Part shown: positions 20,522-31,800 of the stretch, piece by piece
Numbering within the stretch: the stretch's first letter is position 1
Layout: every line of letters starts with the position of its first letter
NCBI GenBank assembly: GCA_963971405.1
Contig: OZ020489.1
Coordinates: 34,691,047 to 34,755,046, forward strand
Reading direction: 5' to 3'
Length of the DNA: 64,000 bases
Origin: Psococerastis gibbosa
Taxonomy: Eukaryota > Arthropoda > Insecta > Psocodea > Psocidae
The notes under the pieces: model-generated
The model's input: only the letters and a program-made list of their open reading frames with translations
Database searches by the model: none
What the model was told of the DNA's origin: nothing
Program-made: the position numbers and the translations under genes

Positions 20522-20668
20522 TCGGCTTCAGTGGCAAGGTGGTAGCGTGCTTGTACCAGTGGGAGCCTCTATACGCCATGCAATCGGAGACGTGCCGTAA
20601 CTCAACACCGGTGCCAACTTACAGAGGCAACTGAAGAGGTCAATCAGATGCATTCATTCAATTGTTTA
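20522..20668 (+). repeat. SINE family A copy
   Basis: TGGCAAGGTGGTAGCGTGCT (box A-like), ATGCAATCGGAGACGTG, GAGGTCAATCAGATGCATTC and the end CAATTGTTT are shared with other family A copies. It lies 70 bp upstream of the ankyrin gene start codon. Confidence 0.6.
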
Positions 20669-21218
20669 TATTTTGTTTAAAAAAACTATATTCACACGGG
20701 CAAGAAATCCGAGAAGTCTTGAAACATAAAATTATAAATTAACGTAAGGTATCTCGGTATAGGTAGTAATAATTCCGGTACAATTATGGAATGTATAAGA
20801 CATTGTTTTCCTTGTATTTTCCTATCATTCCGTTACCTACATAAAAAATTGAAAACCTATAGGCTACTATTGTAATATGAATAATAGTTCGGAATAAAAT
20901 AGAAATTAGTAGTCATAACAAATTCTAGATTCTAGCGACTTTTAGTTTAACTATTTTTTATAGAGCCTTGAAGGACATTTTTAGGGGCACAACCGCGTTA
21001 GGTATTTGGAAAATTCATTAGAAGGTATGTTGATTACGAATTCGTTCGTTCGAGATCCTAGTTTATTTTCTGTTTTAGGTACTTTTTTTTTAAGGTTAAA
21101 CCGCAGACAAACAATTTAATGAATGTGTCGAGCCTCTATACTCTCTATATCTTTCTATACTTTACACTTAGAACCACCATCTCCAAACCACCAAGACTAA
21201 GTACAACAAACTTCTACC

Positions 21219-21607
21219 AGCAGCCCTATTACGGCGATTTGGGATCAACAAAATAACGGCGATTATTTTTTAATACCCCATTAGTAAGGTGTTACGTGAC
21301 GGAGTTAAAATATACGCGGGAAATTCAAATTAATTAATTATTGGAACGCAAGAGAATGGTTGCATTGTTTTATAATTGAAGGAAATACTAATAAACACTG
21401 AAATGTGCAGTATAATTTTGAAACATAATAAGAATTTTAATTAATGTGTCTGCATCTAAGGGAGAAAAAATTGAAAACTCAACAAAAATATAGCCGAGGA
21501 TTAATTTATCAATTTGAACTTCCCGCGCATTTTGCACTCATTTGTAAAAAAACAATTGAATAAACCCCAGCATTATGTTAATTCCGAATCGCCATTATAA
21601 GGCTGCA
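21219..21607. mobile_element. Foldback element (family F)
   Basis: CAGCAGCCCTATTACGGCG at the left is mirrored by CGCCATTATAAGGCTGC at the right, with matching subterminal arms (TACGCGGGAAATTC and GAACTTCCCGCGCA). Relatives lie at 10812-10935 and 58851-59352. Confidence 0.5.
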
Positions 21608-21699
21608 GCAAAAAAAAGTAATTGAAACCACTAATAGCAGCACAACTAAGCAAGCAACTAAGATAACTGATTGACCAGAAGAAAACCGGAGGGGCGAGA

Positions 21700-22440
21700 T
21701 GAGCGAAAATAATTGAATCATAATACCTTTGGGAGGGCTTGAGTGTATATAAAATCCATTGACTTGCTGAGATCGGGCCCATTGCCCGGTAGGAGAAATC
21801 CGTTTCCGCAAGTTGACCGCGGGCATCTTGAACCGTGTGCAGCCGGAAATCCCTGGGCGAGGGATGTGCTGGGTAGATCGCACCGGACCGGAAACGACGC
21901 AGCTCCCTGGTCGAGGGATGATCTGATACTAGGACACTGTGACACATTTCTTTCGCAGTCGATTTCCGTTGCCACAACATACGCGAAGCCACCAAGGTCT
22001 CTCTATCGTCCTCGTTGTGTGCATGGCAATAAAGACAATTAATGGTCGATTATAGGTTGCATTATTGTAGTAGAAGAGTCGCAGTATCACTAAAATATTA
22101 AGAAAAATTTTTTTTAATTTTTTTTTTTTTTGCTCGGGCTGAGCTGCAGGGGCGGGTAGCGCAAAGCCACCAGATATGGTGCGAATATAACGAATAAGCA
22201 GTTCCAAACCTAGCAGCAGCATAATTGGAGGGTGTGGTGGCAATTCTGGTGGTGCAGGCTTGTCTAGAAAAAGCCACACGAGCCCGAGGATGACTATGTG
22301 ACGGGGCGAATAGTTGCCGCAAGCAACCACTACTAGGGCACTCGTTTGTCCTGAGGTTGGAAAACTGGCCCCGAAGGCGAAGGAACTCAATGAAGAGTCA
22401 ACACTCAACGGCATAAGGATGCGGAAGGCAACGGGAAACC
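21700..22440. repeat. GC-richer unclassified repeat sequence
   Basis: The part at about 22130-22440 matches 46260-46440 in the opposite orientation (CATAGTCATCCTCGGG, CTTTTTCTAGAC, CACCACACCCTCCA). A TATATAAAAT stands at 21746. No convincing frame; class unknown. Confidence 0.4.
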
Positions 22441-23230
22441 CTAGTTACAGTCATCATGACTAAGAACATTCGATACTCTACATAATTGACTTCCTTTTGG
22501 AGAGTCCAAGGTAAGGTATCTACGTGTTTACAATTGCCATGATGATCGCCAATCTTTGATAAAGAGGCATAAGAAGAAGTATTTGGGGGGGGGGGGGATG
22601 TAATGTAGAGTTTGGCCTGCTACTGAAAGGGAGTCCGTAATGATAATAAAGAAATAACTTGAGGGCAGACCGAAGTTTCCCAATCCGAAGGCAGAAATTT
22701 CAAAATATTTTATAAACCAATAAGACGCCCTATTTTTTATCAAAATGAATTAATTCTTCGTTAGACAGTTATGAAAATGGTCATATGAAAAATTCATAAA
22801 ACAAAAACAAGCTTTCTCAAAATGAAGAGTATTCACCCACCTAAATTACTGCATTTGCACTAAATCCGTAGGTATCTGGCCTATAAGTAACTGCCAATAA
22901 TATTTTAAGGAAGCAAATGTAAATTTACAGCAAAAACAACTGTAGGCCGAGATGGTATTTTTATGCTCTTTTTTATTTGACCATTATCATATGATCTTTG
23001 AGGCTGCAGGACGAGGAATTCAAAAATTTCGTCAAACAACCCAATTTGTTATTGTAATTGTTACTAATATCGTTATAGGCCAACCAGTGGTTATTTAGAG
23101 GAAAGACGGGCGCATCTTAGCCATCAAAGTACCACTAGTGACCTTTTCAGTGGCGATTTTAGCTATAGCTATAGCTATAGATTATATTATAGATATATAA
23201 TGTAAATTAGCAAGAATCGAGAATAATTCC
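22440..23230. other. Intergenic, nothing recognised
   Basis: A G run near 22586 and a short AGCTAT tandem at about 23160-23180 are the only features seen. Confidence 0.4.
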
Positions 23231-23239
23231 TCCACGATG

Positions 23240-24090
23240 AAGCAATAACTTAAAAAAATTTTGTTAGCTCAGTTGAAAACTTAATAAGCCAATTACTGAA
23301 ATCGGGGAGAAACCCTATTGATGAAGTGCCTACAAGGCCAACCAGCCTCCTAAACTGGAATGAAGTTACACCAAAAGAGGTAACCAAAATCGTAAAAGGC
23401 TTCAGAAACTCCACGAGCCCCGACATATATGGCTTGTCTCCGAAGTTACTCAAGTCAGTAATAGGACAACTCAGCGAGCCCATGGCTATTGCAATAAATG
23501 CATGCCTTAGGGCTGGAATATTTCCGGAAGAACTGAAAATGGCAAGAACCATTCCAGTCTTTAAGAAAGGAGATCCGACTGTATTGTCAAACTATCGGCC
23601 CATTTCGATAGTGCCTGCCTTAGGTAAAGTGTATGAAACTATAATGAATCGCCAACTAATGGAGTATTTTGAGAGCAATCATTTGTTTAATCCAAACCAA
23701 TATGGGTTCAGGAAAGGCAAATCAACAACTACTGCCCTCCTTTCCTTAGTCAAAAAGATACTTAACACTTTGAAGATGGCCATTCTTTTTCGCTTACCCT
23801 CTGCAACCTTAGTAAAGCATTCGACTGCGTCAGCCACGAAATATTAATACAAAAACTAAAAAAGTACGGGATTGATGGCGTGGTATTGAAGACTTTTATA
23901 TCGTACCTAACAAATAGACTTCAGTGCGTGTCTCTGTTGGGGGCTTTCTCAAAATCCTTGACAGTTACGTACGGAGTCCCGCAGTGATCGGTGTTGGGAC
24001 CGATACTGTTTCTCATCATGATAAACGACTTGGATCTTCCAACTATACTCTTTGCAGTGGGTCACAGATGTAAGAAATAAACTAAACTAA
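23240..24090 (+). mobile_element. Jockey-like LINE, truncated reverse transcriptase
   Basis: Reverse transcriptase motifs are clear: SNYRPISIVPALGKVYETI, NPNQYGFRKGKSTTTALLSL, then in another frame NLSKAFDCVSHEILIQKLKK and VLGPILFLIMINDL. There is a frame change near 23780 and a stop near 23987. The FADD-box region is deleted; sequence jumps to the tail ATGTAAGAAATAAACTAAAC. The 5' end is truncated: no endonuclease part. Different family from the next LINE. Confidence 0.8.
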
Positions 24091-24775
24091 TAGAATCAGT
24101 AGCTACTGAGCCACCGATTTACAATCCTAGACGTCTAAGTAGTGCCACTAATGATGCAATGTGGACGAAACGCATGCAATCGCGTTATCAGATCGACCAT
24201 CAGCCATTCTACTGCTTCATCAACTGAATCCGGTCGTGAAAGCCATTCAGTAATTATATATAAATCCCCCATGGCAAAAAATGTCAATTGCTAGATACAA
24301 ATTGAAACAAGGAACTTTCAATTTGTTTTCAAAGTTTGTTTGGGGTATCATGCTACTATAGGACTGGAAATTTAATCAGACCTATTTAAAATTTAGGTCT
24401 ACACATAGCAAATAACTTTCGATTCCTGGTATTGCGATATGATGGTTATTTCATGTATGGCCGTATCGACACAGCAGATAGCGTGATTCACTGTGAAACA
24501 TTAATGACGACGCGGCGAAATGACGTGACCCAATTTCAGAATCGTTTCAATGGACTGATGAGCGTCTTTTCAGTGATTAATGAAACCACCATCACTCGTC
24601 TAATATTGCAGCAATACGAGGAAAAATTACCTCCATCGACTCAAGGCTTTCTTTTAATAAAACTACATTTCTTTAAATTTTCCATTGTAATATACACGTA
24701 CGGTACTCGATACATGGCACTTTATCATAAATTAACAGCGGCAAAGAGAAGTAATTTTGTAAAGCGCGTCTTTTA

Positions 24776-24990
24776 GGCCGGTACCCACGGACGATTCCCG
24801 TAGTATTTTATCATTGTAGGAATAGGACTTGGCGATTGGTTAGTGCAAACCCGCAGAGTCTATTTCAGAAGGTTTCTATGATCTGGCGTCAGACGTATCT
24901 AGGGGAAAACCTTACACTTTCGCACGGTCGGCTTTACGCCAGCTGCTGAAATCGTCAAGAAATCTTCTGCTAGCCCTATGGCCAAAATGG
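24776..24990. mobile_element. Foldback element (family G)
   Basis: It starts GGCCGGTACCCACGGACGATT, and its interior holds TCAGAAGGTTTCTATGATCT and CAAGAAATCTTCTGCTAGCC in mirrored order to 4222-4622. Confidence 0.5.
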
Positions 24991-25384
24991 AAAACACGCG
25001 TGTCTGGAAGTAGGGCCTATATAGGCCTATTGTATAATGTCCGCATATGCAACTTTACTAAGTGAAATGTATTGTGAAAACGGTTTGAAACCTACAATAA
25101 ATAAATACTGTAAACACATATAGTACCTAATAGTATATCTTAAATTTACAGACATCCAATGCCCTAACAGTATACCTTAAATTTACGGATCTTTCGTAAT
25201 TTGCGGGATTTGCTACAGCCAAATTTAAATGAGTACTGGGATTTAGATTGGGGTGATCACAAAACCCCCATCCCTTGACAGACTACAGCAGTCTCTATAC
25301 CTCCGCTTATAACGATTGCCTTTGGCAAAATTGTTTTATTTAAATTAAGTTAATTATTCCATGTGTAGTACTATTTGTACTTTA

Positions 25385-28320
25385 TGTTGAACGCCGTCTA
25401 TCCCACCTCGGTGGACTGAATTCAAAAGACATCCGTGAAGTGTGGCAAGACATTACAACAGCGAAATATTTCCCTATAGTGCTCGGCTTGGTGGAAACAC
25501 ATTTGGACAAAAGTGTTTCATCTAATGACTATTATCTTAAAGGGTTCAACTCTGTTTTAGTTGAATCTAACTCACAACATACCGGAGGAGTGGTCCTGTA
25601 CATCAATGATGCTATCCCGTATAAAATCCTACAAAAGTTGTCTTATGACTACGAGTTCTGGTCAGTGCTAGTCTCGCTGGAGATAGCACGGAAGAAGTAT
25701 ATCATAGGGTTGTACTATCGTTCTCCGAACTCTCCTGTAGTGCGAAGTCTGTCTTACATGAAGAATTTGATGGCGAAGGCAGAAGAAATGTGTACAAATG
25801 ACCAAATAATTTTAATGGGAGACATGAATATCGACTTATTGAAACCAAATGAATATGAAGCGAGAAAACTGAATGAAGCTCTGAATGAATTTTTGCTCTA
25901 CCAAATAGTGGACAAACCAACGAGAGTTACAGCTACATCGCAAACGCTCATTGACCATGTACTCACTAACAAAGTTCCTTTACCAGTCCAAGTTTTGAAT
26001 GATCTAGTTCTGGCAGACCACAAGGTGGTTACAGTTCATGTACCGCACGAGAGTACGAGCAGAGAAACTTCCCCATGGGTCATTCGCGGGGCGCTGGATC
26101 CTGATGTTCTGGTTGCCATGATTGAAGAAAAGCGTGACGTCATCGAAGAATGTGCTGAAGATTACGACAAATTCTGTGAGGTTATCGGTCAAGTGGTGGA
26201 AGACTCTAGAAAAAATAACACTGTCCTGCGTGAAGATAAATATTGCAAGTATTTCAACTCCAAAGTGATTCATGCAAGAAAAGAAAAAATCCAAAATTAT
26301 CGCTTGTTCATGAGGTTGAAAGAGAGGGTGTCTGCTGGGGAGAGTTCAATAATCAATGAAATGAATGCGGCCTGGATTGACTTCAAAATTAAGAGAAATA
26401 AGTTTGTAGCAGAAATGAGACGTGCCAAAAGAGAATATTTTGAGAAAAGGATCAATACCGCATTCAATGATGGAAAGAAGCTGTGGCGGGTGCTAAAAGA
26501 AGCTCTCAACATTAACAACAGCACCCTTAAAAGAATTAGATCTGACAATAGAGTATTTGATGACAAGGAAGATATGGCCAATGAAATTAATGAATATATT
26601 GTGAAGAGTGTTGTTGAACTAAATGAACGAATACCTACTGTTGATGAAATTGAGATCAGAGAGAGTAGAGGTCCCTACTTAGAAGACTTTACGTTACCCA
26701 GTGAAGATGAACTGTACAGCATTGTTAAGGAGCTCAAGGGTAAAGACCAGACACAACCCAGCGTCGAAGTCCTGAAGCTGTGCTGGGATAAGATTGGACC
26801 TAGCATCCTGAAAATAGTGCATCTGTCGTTGAGCAGTGCGACTGTTCCCAACCTTCTGAAAGTTGCTGCTGTCACACCTATACCAAAAGTCGCCGGTTCA
26901 ATTGAGGTTGCAGATATACGTCCCATCAATGTGCTACCTACCATGGAAAAATTGCTTGAAAAAGTTGTGCATAAACAAATTCTACAATTTATTGAAGAAA
27001 AGAACATTCTTAGCAGCTGTCAATCGGGCTTTCGTCAACGCCATTCCACGGAATCTGCCTTACAGTTAGTCATTGAAGATTGGAGAAGTGCAGTCGTCGA
27101 CCAGGACCACGTGATGGCAGTTTTCATCGATCTTTTGAAACAATAGATCGTACAGTGCTCCTAAATAAGCTTTGGCGAATGGGATTCAGAGGTGATGTTC
27201 ACAAATGGCTAACTAACTACCTCAACAACAGACAGCAATTTGTTAAAGTTGGTGAAAAAAAGTCAAGGTGCTTAAATGTCGATATAGGTGTGGCCCAAGG
27301 CAGCTGTATTGGTCCATTGTTGTTTGTTCTTTTTATCAATGACCTGCCAGATGTCCTACAGCACTGCAGCATACATATGTTCGCTGATGACACGTTGCTG
27401 TATTGTCGAGGAGCTGACGTCACACAGTTATCAAGAAAAATGAATGAAGAGCTCCAAGTAGTTGTAAAGTGGTTAGCTGCAAATAAGTTGAGTGTGAATG
27501 CTAAAAAGTCTAAAGTTATGATTGTCAGCAAATCTCAGACATCAATACCACCACCTACAATCACTATGAACGGCGAAGCCCGTGAAATTGTCGACGAATT
27601 TAAATACTTGGGAGCCGTCATCGACAAGAAATTCACGTTCGACATGCATTTCAAAAGAATTGTCAGCAAGTTGAGGCAAAAACTGGGGCTCCTTAGACGT
27701 GTACGGTACGCCCTACCCCGTAAGACCAAAGAGCTGATCTATAAGGCACTTATTAAACCACACATAAACTACTGCAGCACACTGTTGAGCTATGCCCCTT
27801 CAAGTGCAATCCAAGAGATGCAAGTCGTTCTTAACACGGGCTTGCGAGCTATACTAAATGCACCACAGGACACTCGTGTCACTGACATGTTAAGTGAGCT
27901 CAAACTGACGTCAGTACAAGACCAGGTCATATTGGATACTTTGTCGTTCATACACAAAATTCTGATCGGTCATCTCCCAGAGTATCTACGAGACAAAGTT
28001 CAATTCTTCGGAGGCGTGAATGCATACAACACCAGACAGCATAATAGCATCTACCTGGAGCGGGCTATGTCAGAATTCCAAAGGCGCGGAATCTTCTATT
28101 CGTGGTTATCGAGATATAATAATCTACGCCGTGAAATTAAAGACAGTGCGACCGTCAAACAATTTCGCAAAAGACTAGAATGCTCCCTCCGGCAACATTA
28201 GAACTAAGTGCTAGTTTGAAGTGAATCTATCAAGAACAACCATTAGCATTCGTGCTACTACCCATACAACAACAACAACAACAACATATGTAAGAAATAA
28301 ACGAAACTAAACTAACCAAT
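25385..28320 (+). mobile_element. CR1/L2-Jockey-like LINE, 5'-truncated, nearly intact ORF2
   Basis: The ORF runs from about 25386 to 27146 and continues in another frame to 28201. APE endonuclease motifs: GLVETHLD, GGVVLYIND, ILMGDMNIDLL, TLIDHVLTN, LADHKVV. Reverse transcriptase motifs: ADIRPINVLPTMEKLLEKVV, SGFRQRHSTESALQ, GVAQGSCIGPLLFVLFINDL, IHMFADDTLLYC, then a LINE-type C-terminus (INYCSTLLSYAPSS, YNTRQ). One small deletion near 27140, at the AFETIDR box, shifts the frame and removes about three residues. The first endonuclease motif and any ORF1 are missing. After the stop come 120 bp with a CAACAACAACAAC run and the tail ATGTAAGAAATAAACGAAAC. One break in 2.8 kb suggests a young copy. 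Confidence 0.85.
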
Positions 28321-28329
28321 ATTTCACGC

Positions 28330-28809
28330 GGAGAAACATGCACCAATATGATGTATTGTAAATGCATATTATCGTATTATGTGTATGCACATTAATTTGG
28401 TACGGTATTGAAATTTTCTAGTTGGCCAAAGAACGGCTTAATTCAAAACAACATAGAAAATTTTCGCATGTAAGTTGCCTCTTCGTTGCAGGTAGGCTGC
28501 TGCCTATATATAAACCCCCATTCCACAATGAAATTCAAATAATTGCAGTATATTTTATTATTTTCTTTATACTTATACGATTTATATTATAAAAATGTAA
28601 ATTAAAATCATACCTCTAATAACACTACATACATTACGTCCATATTGTTTATTTTTAATTTTACTTTGCGACACGTTTTCTATTTCCACGACAAGTTGTC
28701 ATGACAACAAGCCACGACTTTTCTAAATTATCAACATAAACAGCTGGTTAATTATAATAATAGTTAGCGTTCTTTTCAATTATTAAATAAGTATTCTTAT
28801 CCTATAAAA
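28330..28809 (+). promoter_or_regulatory. METTL18 upstream region with X-box-like palindrome
   Basis: The perfect palindrome GTTGTCATGACAAC at 28695-28708 resembles the RFX X-box (two GTTGYC half sites). It lies 102 bp before the METTL18 start. The rest is AT-rich, with no clear TATA box chosen. Confidence 0.35.
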
Positions 28810-28867
28810 ATGTTTAAATTTGGATTTTCCGAAGAAAACCGGATGGAAAATTATTGTCCCCCTGGAG
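28810..28867 (+). CDS. METTL18: METTL18 exon 1
   Basis: Starts ATGTTTAAATTTGG, reading MFKFGFSEENRMENYCPPG, which matches the vertebrate N-terminus (F-x-F-x-x-E-x-x-x-E-N). Donor GGAG/gtatgc, phase 1. Confidence 0.8.
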
Positions 28868-31800
28868 GTATGCATCTGGGTCCTGGGTATAGAACGTTGA
28901 CTGCATTAGTACCGTACATTTATAAGCTACAGTATTCATCAAAGAATTTAGAAGTTAACTGGTTATAGCCAGTGACGTCTTATATTGTAGAATACATAGA
29001 TGCTCTTAAGAAATACTTAAGGAACCATGATAAATATCGCAAGGTAATAAATTCTAAAATTAACACTCGGGAAAGACGATTCAATTAGCCTTTCACGGTC
29101 GTATCCATGGCTACTCTACGCAGATACCTGCATCCCTCTGGAGGTACAGAACACATTTCAATAAATAAATGACTGAGTAACTCATGTGTGTAGGCCTAAA
29201 ATTAAACTTTTGGGCTCATTTGAAATTCGAAAATTGTACAGCCATGTTTCTATATCTAAAACTAGGGTCACTTTTTATTTTTCAGTTGCCAAAAATGACG
29301 ATATAACTTGGTTTGATTGCAAAGAGCTGAAATTAGAGGTGCTAAAGGAATCCTTGTCTTTCCAAGAAGTTGCCAACAGTGTGAGAGGTTTTGAAAATGA
29401 GTGCAGTTATTTGTGTGGGTCTCACAGAATTCTGCAAGTTCCATATTCTGTTGCTGTTGGAGTTGCCGTCAGAATGGGTTCCGGTTAGTAGAGATACATA
29501 GACGCCATTTGTGGGGCAACATTAGGGGGTTTCAATCCAAGGCTAGTTTCTTCATTGATATGAGAAGTAGAAAGTAATTTTATTGTTAGTTGGTATTGAG
29601 TGCAACTCTCGCACGCCGCTGGCATGAGGGGGCACTTCACTTTTGTCACATAATATAAAAAAATAACTAAAAATATACGATAATTATTATTATACTAGTA
29701 TAATGCAACTAATATCTAGAGGCAGGTTCCATAAATTTAAAGTAGACCTATTGTTTAGAACTGTAACCATTCTATAGGCCTCAAAAAGACAAAATTTGGT
29801 AGGATACAGTTGCTGACAACTGCATATCTAATTTAAAGTTGTATTAATGAGTTTTTGTTTTAGAGAACATTAAAAAGGCTGAAATAGAGCACTCAGATTT
29901 AGTGCCTGGCAAGTACGAAGGAGGCATGAAAGTTTGGGAATGTACAAGAGATATTGCGGATTATATAGTAAACGCCAGTGACTTGAACTTACGTGATAAG
30001 ACTGTTTTAGATGCCGGCTGTGGAGCTGGAATGCTTGGTATTTTGGCGTTACTACATGGTGCCAAAGTTGTGTTCCAGGATTATGTAAGTTGATGTACAT
30101 TGTATTGTACTTACTTACTTTACTTTTTCGTGTCCAAGCGCGTCCAAAACTGGGCAAAATTCATAGCCGCCACATTGGCCTCCCACAGATCTTCAGGTGT
30201 GCAGCGGTGGGGGCAAAGGCTGCACAGGAACAGATGTTCTAAATCTTGGCGCTGGCCGCATGCGCAGAGGGTGTCATTTTCGTCGGCGTCCCCTGGGCAA
30301 CGTACAAAGTACGGCTAATTCTTCCACTACCAAGCGACCAAAGAAATATTGTATTGTGGCAGTGCTAGCTGTAGTGTTTTCTATGAATGGGGCGGACTGG
30401 TATCTGTACTTGGTTAAGTCTTTCGCCTGTTTCATTGCGTCAATGGTAAGCTTGTCTCAGCTGTTCATTATCGCTTGTAGTCGGTGTAGGTTGACATCGA
30501 GAACGTCTTCCAGCTTGCCAATGGCCAAAAATTCATGCGGAAATAATACAAATAATGTCCGTAATCCATGGGGTCGTTTTAGATAGTTTTTTTCATTGTA
30601 ATATTGTAAGATGGTTATGTTAGCAAAATTTCAACATTACTTTCAGAATCATGAAGTTTTAGAACTTCTGACGGGCCCTAACATTCTCCTCAACGTTCCT
30701 AATGCGGATACTTCTCATATAAAACTGTATAGTGGGGATTGGGCTGACTTTATCAAACACTATCTAGAGGAGCATAAAGGTACGTACGTCACTTAGGGAG
30801 CATCCATAAATTACGTAACGCTTCTGGGGGGGAGGGGGAGAAGGAGGGGTTCCCTTCAGCGTTACGCTTCGTTCGATAGGGGAGGGAGGGGTATAGACCG
30901 GCGTTGCGTAACGTAGAAATTCAATTTTAATTTTATAAAGTTAACAATAGATTAAATAATTTTTTCAAAGTAGGAGGATGAAGAAAGGGGGGGGGGTTGA
31001 GGTAGCGTTACGTAATTATTAGGAGGGCTGGCTACTATCGTTACGGTCCCGTTACAAGGGGGAAGGGAGTGGTTTAAAATCCCCAATTTTTGCGTTACGT
31101 AATTTATGGATGGCCCCTTATATGTACGTCATGAAACCCTATCCACGGGCGCCACATATTCTAGAGGCTGAGCTATTTTGTTCAAAATTCGTTTATCTAC
31201 GTTGAAATTTTTTTTTGTTTTACGGCGTTGAAAGACGAGTGACCCTTCAATGGAAGCTAAAACAGGCGGGTGAGATGAGCAGCTGAGTCAATCAGCGATT
31301 CGGAAGTTGTGACCGAGCGTAGCTGATGGGTCTCGCCATAAGCCAAATACAGGCAACTTCGGGCTGTTAAGATCCCCAGGGATCTAATGTCAACTGCGCA
31401 GAACTTCTGGGTCTGCGATTCTGTTGTTAGCTCTGCCTATTGAATTGTTAATTTTTTTTTTTTCATTATTTTCTTTTTGATGTTGCAACCGTACAACTTG
31501 GACACATTTCTTTTAACTTTTCACCACTATCGGCCATACTTAGCTTATGGTTAGGCACCATCTAGTCTATTTCATTATCGTTGTTACCAATAGCTTCCCC
31601 CAGTTCCCCGATGCTGTAAGGCATTCATGTCTGCACGGCAGTATTTATTTATTTATTATAACAATGCTATGGTAATTGATGACAAAGTGGGGTGTCTGTC
31701 ATGTTACATCATGTTGATTGAAAAAAAGTTTTTTATTTTGGTTAAATAACATGGCAGCCAGGCAACACCATCAATGATATATAGTCCACGCAAAATGAGA

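Noticed and set aside
21573-22414. Overlapping minus-strand ORFs as genes
   Set aside because: GC-richer repeat sequence, in part duplicated at 46260-46440; frames overlap and show no domain.
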